Part shown: positions 17,181 through 24,324 of the stretch, in pieces
Position numbering within the stretch: the first letter of the stretch is position 1
Layout of the letters: each line of letters starts with the position of its first letter
DNA from: Symplocastrum torsivum CPER-KK1
GTDB lineage: Bacteria > Cyanobacteriota > Cyanobacteriia > Cyanobacteriales > Coleofasciculaceae
Direction: 5' to 3'
Assembly (NCBI GenBank): GCA_019358875.1
Contig: JAHHIF010000014.1
Location: forward strand, 62,001-126,000
DNA length: 64,000 nucleotides
The notes under the pieces: model-generated
Database searches by the model: none
What the model saw: only the letters and a program-made list of their open reading frames with translations
What the model was told of the DNA's origin: nothing
Program-made: the position numbers and the translations under genes

Positions 17181-18473
17181 ATGACTCACTTTGGTATTAT
17201 CTGCCCACCCTATCCCGGACATCTCAATCCTCAAGCGGCATTGGGACGAGAACTGCAATCGCGAGGACATCGCGTCACGGTTCTGCAAATCCCCGATTTG
17301 GAGTTGAAAGTGCGCTCGGAAAGGCTGAATTTTTGGGCGATCGGGCAATCCCTCTACAAACCTGGCTCGATGGCAGAAACGTTCAAGCAGCTAGCTCAGT
17401 TGAGTGAGATTGAAGCGCTTCGGTATTCCGTTGATTCTTGTCGTCATAGTGCGGAAATCATCTGTCAGGATGCTCCTGCGGCTGTGGAAGCAGCGGGAAT
17501 TGAAGTTCTGATTGTCGATCAGTTGGAACCCGTTGGAGAAACGATCGCCGAATTTCTCAATCTTCCATTTGTTTGCGTCAGTTGTGGTCAAGCAATTCAG
17601 CGCAGAGCAGATGCCCCACCGTTCTTTATGCCTTGGAGCTATGACAATACTTGGTGGGCGCGGCTACGAAATCAGGTTGCTTACACTATCCTCGATCGCA
17701 GTTGCCAACCGATTCTGCAAGTGATTAATCACTATCGCCAGCAGTGGAAGTTACCGCCCTACCGCCACATCTACGCCTCCAATGCACGACTCGCGCATAT
17801 CAGCCAACAGCCTGCCGCGTTTGATTTTCCCTATCCCAATCTGCCCAAGCATTTACACTATGTTGGCCCCCTGCGAAATCGATCACCGCGATCGGTATCC
17901 TTCCCCTTTGAGCGATTAACTGGACAACCGTTAATTTATGCCTCACTCGGCAGTGTGCAAAATACCAAACAGGATGTGTTTCACTGTATTGCCGAAGCCT
18001 GTAAAGAACTCGATGTGCAACTCGTCATCGCGCATGGAGGTGGGATGAGTCCCGATGCTGTACGAGAACTGCCAGGTTCTCCGCTAGTGGTTGACTATGC
18101 ACCGCAGTTTGAGGTGATTGCCAAAGCTAGTCTAACTATCACTCATGGTGGACTGAACACAGTGCTGGATTCTCTCAGCCACGGTGTGCCCTTGGTTGCC
18201 ATGCCGATCACGTTTGAACAACCTGGAAATGCAGCACGCATCCGCTGGACAGGAACAGGAGAAGTGATACCAATTTCTCGCCTCAGCGTTTCCAAATTGC
18301 AAGCTGCAATTCAACAGGTACTGACAGAGGAATCGTACAGACACAATGCTAGGAGAATTCAACAGGCGATCGCACAAGCAGGTGGTGTGAGGCGAGCTGC
18401 TGACATTATCGAACAGGTCATCAGTCTTCAATCCCCAGCCCTCTCACTATCAACATCCCGTACCCGTGCATAG
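17181..18473 (+). CDS. UGT/MGT-type glycosyltransferase (GT1)
   Basis: A 430-residue GT-B enzyme. The N-terminus IICPPYPGHLNPQAALGRELQ and the C-terminal nucleotide-sugar motif THGGLNTVLDSLSHGVPLVA with FEQPGNAARI are diagnostic of UDP-glycosyltransferases that decorate lipids, carotenoids or natural products. A macrolide- or zeaxanthin/sterol-glucosyltransferase-like role is possible; the acceptor cannot be told from the sequence. It closely follows the DUF2993 gene. Confidence 0.9.
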   Translation: MTHFGIICPPYPGHLNPQAALGRELQSRGHRVTVLQIPDLELKVRSERLNFWAIGQSLYKPGSMAETFKQLAQLSEIEALRYSVDSCRHSAEIICQDAPAAVEAAGIEVLIVDQLEPVGETIAEFLNLPFVCVSCGQAIQRRADAPPFFMPWSYDNTWWARLRNQVAYTILDRSCQPILQVINHYRQQWKLPPYRHIYASNARLAHISQQPAAFDFPYPNLPKHLHYVGPLRNRSPRSVSFPFERLTGQPLIYASLGSVQNTKQDVFHCIAEACKELDVQLVIAHGGGMSPDAVRELPGSPLVVDYAPQFEVIAKASLTITHGGLNTVLDSLSHGVPLVAMPITFEQPGNAARIRWTGTGEVIPISRLSVSKLQAAIQQVLTEESYRHNARRIQQAIAQAGGVRRAADIIEQVISLQSPALSLSTSRTRA

Positions 18474-18523
18474 GGTGGGTGTGGCAAAAGTAGGAGGTTC
18501 CATAGCATTGCAGTGTGGTTATG

Positions 18524-18766
18524 TTAGGCTGTTTCATCGCTTGCTGCTTGTGGCATGGCTTCAATTAACGCCCGAAGCACCTTGTTAACTGACTCCGATG
18601 TTGTAAAAAATTCAGCAACATCTTCATCCAAAACCACTACTGTCATCCTTCGTTTGAGACTTTGAGCAGCAAAACGGTTGGGCTTTGTCCTCTGGTAATC
18701 AAAGTGGTACTCAGGCAATAATTCATCCTCAGGGTTGAGAGATTCATCGAAAGGCGTTTTGTTCAT
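18524..18766 (-). CDS. brnA: BrnA-type antitoxin
   Basis: About 80 residues with the linker LNPEDELLPEYHFDYQRTKP, then RMTVVVLDEDVAEFFTTSES and NKVLRALIEAMPQA, a ribbon-helix-helix-like end. It overlaps the BrnT gene by ~23 nt when started at ATG 18766 (MNKTPFDES), the normal toxin-first BrnTA arrangement. It neutralises BrnT and probably represses the operon. Confidence 0.82.
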   Translation of the reverse strand: MNKTPFDESLNPEDELLPEYHFDYQRTKPNRFAAQSLKRRMTVVVLDEDVAEFFTTSESVNKVLRALIEAMPQAASDETA

Positions 18767-19025
18767 AATCTTCACGTTCCCTTCGAGTGGCTATACGGGC
18801 ACTAATGATACGAATGGCGTTGGGACGTTCAGTAAAGCTAACCAGCAGCAACCGATTCCTGCGAGAATGACCAATGATAATTTCCCGTTGCTCATCTAAG
18901 GAGTGTGCTTCGTCATCGAAGATAACAGCTAGCACATTGTCAAACACGGTCTTGGCTTCTTCAAAGCTTACACCATGCTTTTTCAAGTTGGCAGTTGCCT
19001 TCGACTCATCCCATTCAAACTCCAT
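18744..19025 (-). CDS. brnT: BrnT-type ribonuclease toxin
   Basis: 93 residues from the ATG at 19025: MEFEWDESKATANLKKHGVSF, EEAKTVFDNVLAVIF, EIIIGHSRRNRLLLVSFTE and IRIISARIATRREREDYEQ. This matches the intact BrnT toxin pattern and gives the template against which the broken copy at 12809 can be read. An upstream in-frame ATG (19061) would add 12 atypical residues. The downstream brnA is intact, so this pair looks functional. Confidence 0.88.
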   Translation of the reverse strand: MEFEWDESKATANLKKHGVSFEEAKTVFDNVLAVIFDDEAHSLDEQREIIIGHSRRNRLLLVSFTERPNAIRIISARIATRREREDYEQNAFR

Positions 19026-19064
19026 GCCCAAATCATAATCTGACTGCTCAAAAAATCGCACATA

Positions 19065-19313
19065 TCACGCCGTGACCATTTCAGGTTTTGAATCGGGCAA
19101 TGCTGGTTCAAAACGCAGCACCATAATTTGTCCTGGGCGTAAACCAACAGATTCGTAAGTCCGTCCGTTGCGATCGCTAAACTCAACCTCAAACGCAGCA
19201 CCACCAGCCAATATTTCAACCACTGTACCGACTTGCCCACGCCACAGGTTGTATTCAGGAAGATCCACCGTCAGTGCCACTACATCAAGTAATTGGGCTG
19301 TATTTGCCGTCAT
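19065..19313 (-). CDS. DUF4926 protein
   Basis: 82 residues; LLDVVALTVDLPEYNLWRGQ then VGTVVEILAGGAAFEVEFSD is the DUF4926 pattern, a small SH3-like barrel. GGAGGTGAT lies at a good distance before the ATG. Such genes usually follow a DUF6883 gene in cyanobacteria, and a decayed DUF6883 lies 20 nt upstream here. The function is unproven; the pairing and the BrnTA neighbour suggest a toxin-antitoxin-like role. Confidence 0.8.
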   Translation of the reverse strand: MTANTAQLLDVVALTVDLPEYNLWRGQVGTVVEILAGGAAFEVEFSDRNGRTYESVGLRPGQIMVLRFEPALPDSKPEMVTA

Positions 19314-19332
19314 CTCGTATCACCTCCAGATA

Positions 19333-19566
19333 CTACAGAGGGTAACAGGTCGTTAATCTTGGGATATCAGAACCCTGTTCGATAATCCAACCACTCCGAA
19401 TAGTCGCACTTTTATCTTGTCATTCGAGCAGGAAATCCAGGGTGTAGCGTTGTCCGAATTCATCTTGTCGCCCCAATCGCGCCTCATGAGTCTTGACAAC
19501 TTCCAGAAGGATTCGGCGTAACTCCTCAGCATCCTCAGGAGTTATATCCAAGATCACACTTATCGA
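19333..19566 (-). pseudogene. DUF6883 remnant with in-frame stop
   Basis: The minus strand reads ILDITPEDAEELRRILLEV, KTHEARLGRQDEFGQRY and TLDFLLE, then TGA, and continues in the same frame with QDKSATIRSGWIIEQGSD, IPRLTTCYPL and a TAG at 19333. This is the body of a DUF6883 protein interrupted by one premature stop and lacking its N-terminus. Upstream the frame merges with the 3' end of the ATP-grasp gene. It was formerly the first gene of the DUF4926 pair. Confidence 0.65.
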
Positions 19567-19574
19567 TATCCTGT

Positions 19575-20849
19575 TTAACTGAGCAACTGCAATCCCTTAT
19601 CTTTTAAGTTCTGCTCAATGTGCTGCATATCCTCAACCGTCTCTCCAGTCACAATCCCGTAAATATCGGTGTAAATTTTTCCGTATTTGAGCTTCTCTAG
19701 AGCCGACAGGATGATAAAGTCCTTGCGATCCAATTCCGGTTTCAGGGTTACTAAAATGGAGTCTAATGTTCCATCCATCCGGTAGTCGCTGGAATATGTC
19801 GCCACTTCTTTTCCTAGTCCCAATAAGGTATGGCGTTGTAAGCACATAGGCGTTGAGCCATTGACTCGAAAATTCGCATCGATCGCATAAAACTGTCCGT
19901 CTTTATCTTCCAAGACATCGAAGCCAATAAAGCCGAAATACCCAGAGGAGTGAGCATACTGACCTATGGCAGCAATCATCTCAAAAAATCTGCTCATGTC
20001 AGTTTCGCGGTAGTGAATCACTCCTCCTAAGTAGTTGCCCTCTGCGGTGACGAGTTGCCTCGTCGTACCGATGAGCGTAATCTCTCCCGCTTTGTTGACA
20101 TAGAACTGCACGCAGTAGTTCTGCACAACATTCTTGACAAACTCCGAGACAATGATCGTATCAAGCAACTTAATATCAAGATATTTTCTCAGTTCTTCCA
20201 AGCAGTAGTTCAGTTCGCTAGTGCTTTTGATAATGTAAGTGCCTTCTCCTGAGATTCCGTGCGACGTTTTGATCAAGTAGGGGAATTGCTCTGGTAGCTG
20301 AATGTCTTCGAGACTAATGTCGTGCAGATTGTAGCTTGAGTATTTCGGACATTGCACCCCTAGGGAGGCTAGCGCCACTTTGCTGAGCAAGTGATAGTGG
20401 GTATCTGGATTAACAGCGTGTTTTTCAGGTTTGAGATTATCAAACGGAAATAGCGTGATGACGTTCTTAACGCGATCGCTTTGGCTAAGTTCATCCAGAT
20501 AAGTTGAGCAATGTATCATCTCCTGATTGGTGTAGCTGAAGCCAAAATGCTCCCGCCAGTAGTCAATCAGCAATTTTTGTGGCTCAATAATGACAACTGC
20601 TGGAAGGGTGTCGCCTAACACAGCCAAATTTTTCCAAGGTTCCTTCTGGCAAATCTTGTCAAAGGAAGTTTTAGTCGCTTCACTACTGCCATCTTGAAGA
20701 AAGTATTTTTTCGTATTGGGGTAGGCAGCCCAACTGGCAGTTGCTGGATAATTTAGGATAAACGCATACTGTGTATCCGTAATATCTTGAGCAAACAGAT
20801 CCGATAAAGAATTTCCCTGAAAGTATTGAAAGTCGTATGTTGAACTCAT
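19575..20849 (-). CDS. ATP-grasp ligase of unknown substrate
   Basis: A 424-residue protein. The central ATP-grasp fold shows FPYLIKTSHGISGEGTYIIK (the Gly-rich ATP loop), DTIIVSEFVKNVVQNYCVQF, then FGFIGFDVLEDKDGQFYAID and DANFRVNGSTP, with the Asp and Asn that bind Mg. The family joins a carboxylate to an amine or thiol via an acyl phosphate. I cannot match it to MysC, cyanophycin synthetase or glutathione synthase. It is followed on the same strand, upstream in sequence, by an S51 peptidase gene 180 bp away. Confidence 0.8.
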   Translation of the reverse strand: MSSTYDFQYFQGNSLSDLFAQDITDTQYAFILNYPATASWAAYPNTKKYFLQDGSSEATKTSFDKICQKEPWKNLAVLGDTLPAVVIIEPQKLLIDYWREHFGFSYTNQEMIHCSTYLDELSQSDRVKNVITLFPFDNLKPEKHAVNPDTHYHLLSKVALASLGVQCPKYSSYNLHDISLEDIQLPEQFPYLIKTSHGISGEGTYIIKSTSELNYCLEELRKYLDIKLLDTIIVSEFVKNVVQNYCVQFYVNKAGEITLIGTTRQLVTAEGNYLGGVIHYRETDMSRFFEMIAAIGQYAHSSGYFGFIGFDVLEDKDGQFYAIDANFRVNGSTPMCLQRHTLLGLGKEVATYSSDYRMDGTLDSILVTLKPELDRKDFIILSALEKLKYGKIYTDIYGIVTGETVEDMQHIEQNLKDKGLQLLS

Positions 20850-21029
20850 AGAAAACTGCCTGAGTAGAGCGAAAGTTAAAAAACCTACACCATGACGAAT
20901 TAAAATTATCTCAAAAAGCAGATTTTCCTATCATCTTCCGGAGGTTACAGCGACTCTCAATTGAAGGATGCGATCGCTAAAACGTAACAGGCTGCGGAAG
21001 CTGTAGCAGACATCTATCTAGGCTACTTT

Positions 21030-21764
21030 TTAGAGCGATGTGTTTAGGATATCTCCTAGGTATGTTGGCTCTAACGAACTTTCTTTGACTGTCTCACCTA
21101 CTTTTTCCAACCGATACGCTTTGGCATGAGGACGGGAACTAACGATTCTCTCCAATTGAGTACCCAAGAAATGGAGAGCAACCCCATCGTCAGCGGCATA
21201 GCCTTCACTAATTAGTCCTTCCGCTAAGAGTCGATGATAGGACGGTTTTCTTTCTGGTTCTCCGTCGTAATGAGGACAATTACTACCTTTGAGAAAGCCA
21301 AGACAACCTAATGCAGTCAGTTCCCCAGGAAAAGAATCTGTTACTCCCTCTTCAAACCAACAAATAGAGCCTGCACTCCAACCCGCAAGAATAACACCAC
21401 GTTCCCAGGCTTCCTTGATGATGCTGTCAAGTCCCCAATCTTTCCAAAGAGCAAGGAGGTTTTTTGTATTTCCTCCTCCCACATAGATGATGTCTTGCTC
21501 AAGAACGAAAGACCTCAAATCCGCCGTTTGTCGTCTGAATAATAATAAATGAGATGGTGTACAGGGTAATTGTGAAAATGCCGTGTCAAATCGGTCGATA
21601 TAGTTCTGCGAATCACCACTAGCGGTAGGAATAAAACAAATTTTTGGACTGTCCTTGTTTGCCAGTTTGAGGATGTATTGTTCCAATAGAAGGTTGTCAG
21701 GTTCTATGGATAACCCTGCACCTCCCATTGCCACAATTTGTCTAGTAGATAAATTTCCTGTCAT
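21030..21764 (-). CDS. peptidase E-like (S51 family) serine peptidase
   Basis: About 244 residues. The nucleophile elbow is GVILAGWSAGSICWFEEG (Ser of GxSAGS); nearby are IYVGGGNTKNLLALW, the conserved GGGNT, and CPHYDGEPER with a His/Asp. These are the signatures of aspartyl dipeptidase / cyanophycinase-type S51 enzymes that cut next to acidic residues. The frame also opens at 21776 (MGFIMTG), and I chose the ATG at 21764. It probably acts in the cytoplasm on an iso- or alpha-aspartyl peptide. Confidence 0.88.
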   Translation of the reverse strand: MTGNLSTRQIVAMGGAGLSIEPDNLLLEQYILKLANKDSPKICFIPTASGDSQNYIDRFDTAFSQLPCTPSHLLLFRRQTADLRSFVLEQDIIYVGGGNTKNLLALWKDWGLDSIIKEAWERGVILAGWSAGSICWFEEGVTDSFPGELTALGCLGFLKGSNCPHYDGEPERKPSYHRLLAEGLISEGYAADDGVALHFLGTQLERIVSSRPHAKAYRLEKVGETVKESSLEPTYLGDILNTSL

Positions 21765-21819
21765 TATGAAACCCAAATACCAATTTAGGCAACGATTTTT
21801 GCCAGAAATCTAATGCTTA

Positions 21820-22920
21820 TTATTTAAGCTCCAACGGGACAGGGCGCTGCCTCCCTTCTACTTCAACACTCGGCCAGTTTGGATCGAACGTCAAATTTTC
21901 CAACTTGCCATCCTGGAGAATTACAAAAGTATCTTCAACCTTTGCCCCCACTAAACTTGGGTTCCAAGCAACAGGAATGCCTTCTACTAAAGTGTCAGTA
22001 GTAGTAGGATTTGCCACAATTTCTCGCGACAAATATCCCGTGGTTCCTCCCTGGTGATGTTGGAGGATTGCCTGATTGAATCCGTGCTTGTCATAAGCCT
22101 GAGCTAAGGCGTGATAAACTGCGTCCAGCGATGTGCCAGGTTTGCACAAATTCAGCGCTTCGGCTTCAATTTCCCGCACATGACGGTGCAATTCGGCGTG
22201 TTCATCCCCAAGCGAACCGAATGATACAAATCGGGTAAGGTTTGCATATAAACCATATTTCCTAGCGCAAAACACCAGCATCGCTTGCCGCCCGATCGCT
22301 TCTCCAGTTGCGGTAGCATGACGGTAAAGTGGCAAACGCCTCTCGCCAGCTACCAGAGTCAGCGCTGGATGTATACCTCTCACCCACAACGCCTCTGCAC
22401 CCGCACCCGCAAGCTGATATTCTGTCCAAGTCGGCTTGGCGGCTGTTAGGACTTCTGTCATCGCTTCGCTTGCCTTACGCCCGACTTCACGATATCGCTC
22501 TAGCTCACTTGACATCATTACTCGTTTATGCTGTTGTAGAGACGCAGGTACTCGCTTCTCTACATGAGGGATGGGGCGATCGCTTAAAATCTTCCCCCCA
22601 TTAGCAACATCTTGCACAAATGATTCACGCGCAGAAGAATCAGCCCAAGGGTTCACATTAACTTGGAAATTTGCTGGAAGTTCCTCATCTTTTAAACGCT
22701 GCGCTTCGATTTCATCCGTCAATATCCAAGCATCTTGAGCGGTTACCAACACTTCTGCCACTCCAGTTTCAGCCGTCAGCAACACAGTATTGGAAGCGCC
22801 AGCAGTTGCCCAAGCAAACCAGTCTGTTCCCTTAAGGCGGACACCCGTTGCCTCAGTTTCACTTAGGGCTTCCCGGATTAACTCCAGTTTGCGCGAGACT
22901 TCTTCGTTTAATTCCTTCAT
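21820..22920 (-). CDS. M24-fold protein lacking most metal ligands
   Basis: 366 residues with the two-part aminopeptidase P-like layout: an N-terminal creatinase-like domain (~1-135) and a pita-bread domain (~140-345). Motif positions can be followed, but LVFCARKYGLYANLTRFVSFG replaces the usual Asp-x-Gly...Asp-x-Thr-Arg pair, so both Asp are lost. AWNPSLVGAKVEDTF also replaces the Glu of the Glu-Pro pair. The His region (ILQHHQGGTTGY) and the last Glu (KVEDT) remain. Three of the five usual ligands are therefore absent, so a non-catalytic or altered activity is likely. Confidence 0.8.
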   Translation of the reverse strand: MKELNEEVSRKLELIREALSETEATGVRLKGTDWFAWATAGASNTVLLTAETGVAEVLVTAQDAWILTDEIEAQRLKDEELPANFQVNVNPWADSSARESFVQDVANGGKILSDRPIPHVEKRVPASLQQHKRVMMSSELERYREVGRKASEAMTEVLTAAKPTWTEYQLAGAGAEALWVRGIHPALTLVAGERRLPLYRHATATGEAIGRQAMLVFCARKYGLYANLTRFVSFGSLGDEHAELHRHVREIEAEALNLCKPGTSLDAVYHALAQAYDKHGFNQAILQHHQGGTTGYLSREIVANPTTTDTLVEGIPVAWNPSLVGAKVEDTFVILQDGKLENLTFDPNWPSVEVEGRQRPVPLELK

Positions 22921-22972
22921 AACTCACCTCTTGCACCAACTGAGTTCTTGCACCATCCACGGGTTTGTTGCT

Positions 22973-23119
22973 CTCACCCACCCGGAGTTTAAACTCCGGG
23001 CTAATAGAGCAAGTCCACGCTTTGTGGACTGAAATCCTTATAGGAAAAGCCTTTAGTCCTCTTGAGAGGACTTGAGCTATTAGCCAGGGATTTGAATCCC
23101 TGGCGGATGAGTGGGTAAG
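22973..23119. repeat. MITE-like palindromic repeat element
   Basis: An intergenic block bounded by near-perfect terminal inverted repeats CTCACCCAC (22973-22981) and GTGGGTAAG (23111-23119). Inside are three or four tight palindromes: CGGAGTTTAAACTCCGG, AGTCCACGCTTTGTGGACT, AGTCCTCTTGAGAGGACT and CCAGGGATTTGAATCCCTGG. It has no coding capacity. Such multi-hairpin blocks recur between genes in cyanobacterial genomes. It fills the M24-galT gap. Confidence 0.65.
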
Positions 23120-23223
23120 TGGAAGATTTGAGATTGACCAACGCCTCTGCGTTTGGGGGAGAGACACCAGAGTTGTTCCCCCCTCAGTGCAAAGGAAGGG
23201 AGTTAGGGGGCTAGGTTTTTGAT

Positions 23224-24324
23224 TCACACCCTCACTCCCGCTTCAAGAATTACCGATACCGCCTGTAAGTCCTTGGCTTTCTCTTCAGGGAGAGCGTCAT
23301 TGGCAAACATTCCCGCTGCCAGTTCAGTTCCAGCTAGGTACTTAAGTCTCTCCTGGGTACGATAGGGGGGATAGAACTCGGCGTGCAGATGTGCTTCTGG
23401 ATGAGGTTGCCCGTCAGTAGGTGCCTGGAACCAAGCCATTAAGTAAGGGAAGGGGCGTTTCCATAAGCCGTCGTACTTGAGGGTGACAGTCTTTAAGGCT
23501 TTGGCAAGTCCTCTCCGCTGCTCTGCTGTAAGGTCAATAAATGTCGCAACTGGCTCAATGGTTGCAATCCAAACTTCGTAAGGGTAGCGGGCACACACGG
23601 GGACAAATGCGATCGCCTCTTCATCCAGATAAATAATTCGCTGGTTGTCCTCAATTTCCTTTTGAATCAAATCTTGCAGCAAGCCCCGCTGATTTTCCTG
23701 GTAATATGCCTGCTGGCGTTCCTGCATCCGTGCGGGAACAGGAGGCACAAAAGGATAGGAGTAAATCTGACCATGGGGATGAAGCAACGTCACCCCCATC
23801 TCCACACCTCGATTCTCGAAGGGCAGCACGTACTGAATCTGCGAATTCCCTCCGAGTACACGAGTGCGATCGCCCCATACTTGCAACAGCAAATCTAGGT
23901 GAGAGATTTCCAGGGAACCGAGGGATGCTTCCGGGTCTTGGGTGAAAACCACGACCTCGCACGCCCCATTTGCAGGTAGAGTTTCAACAATGCTGCTAGG
24001 TGGCTCATGCGCCGCCAGCGCCATCGAAGGAAAGCGGTTGTCGAAAACCGCTATGTCATATTGTCCTTGGGGGAGTTCGGTAGGAAATTTAGGATCGATG
24101 GTGGGGGCCAGTGGGTTGTACTCCGGGGGCGGCATGAACGTCCGCCCCTGACGATGACTGGCGTAAGCAATCCACTCACCCCGCAGGGGATGCCAACGTA
24201 GGTGTGGATTTGCCTGAATCGGCTCATTACCGGGGCTGGGAGCCTGGATACCCTCCGCAATGGGGTACCGACTGTATAGAGTCAGCGGGCGTCCATCCGG
24301 CTTTAGCAGCTCCTGGGAATACAT
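23224..24324 (-). CDS. galT: galactose-1-phosphate uridylyltransferase
   Basis: A 366-residue HIT-superfamily enzyme with the active-site HPHGQIYSYPF (His-x-His, the nucleophile being the second His) near residue 180. The N-terminal HLRWHPLRGEWIAYASHRQ and VFDNRFPSMAL segments bind the uridine nucleotide. It exchanges UMP between UDP-glucose and galactose-1-phosphate. Its 5' end overlaps the 3' end of the GH2 gene by 98 nt, implying translational coupling of lactose/galactoside hydrolysis with galactose use. Confidence 0.95.
   Translation of the reverse strand: MYSQELLKPDGRPLTLYSRYPIAEGIQAPSPGNEPIQANPHLRWHPLRGEWIAYASHRQGRTFMPPPEYNPLAPTIDPKFPTELPQGQYDIAVFDNRFPSMALAAHEPPSSIVETLPANGACEVVVFTQDPEASLGSLEISHLDLLLQVWGDRTRVLGGNSQIQYVLPFENRGVEMGVTLLHPHGQIYSYPFVPPVPARMQERQQAYYQENQRGLLQDLIQKEIEDNQRIIYLDEEAIAFVPVCARYPYEVWIATIEPVATFIDLTAEQRRGLAKALKTVTLKYDGLWKRPFPYLMAWFQAPTDGQPHPEAHLHAEFYPPYRTQERLKYLAGTELAAGMFANDALPEEKAKDLQAVSVILEAGVRV

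Noticed and set aside
23081..23106. GATTTGAATCCC-like string resembling a tRNA T-arm
   Set aside because: It is part of a perfect palindrome within the MITE-like element; no acceptor stem or anticodon arm surrounds it.
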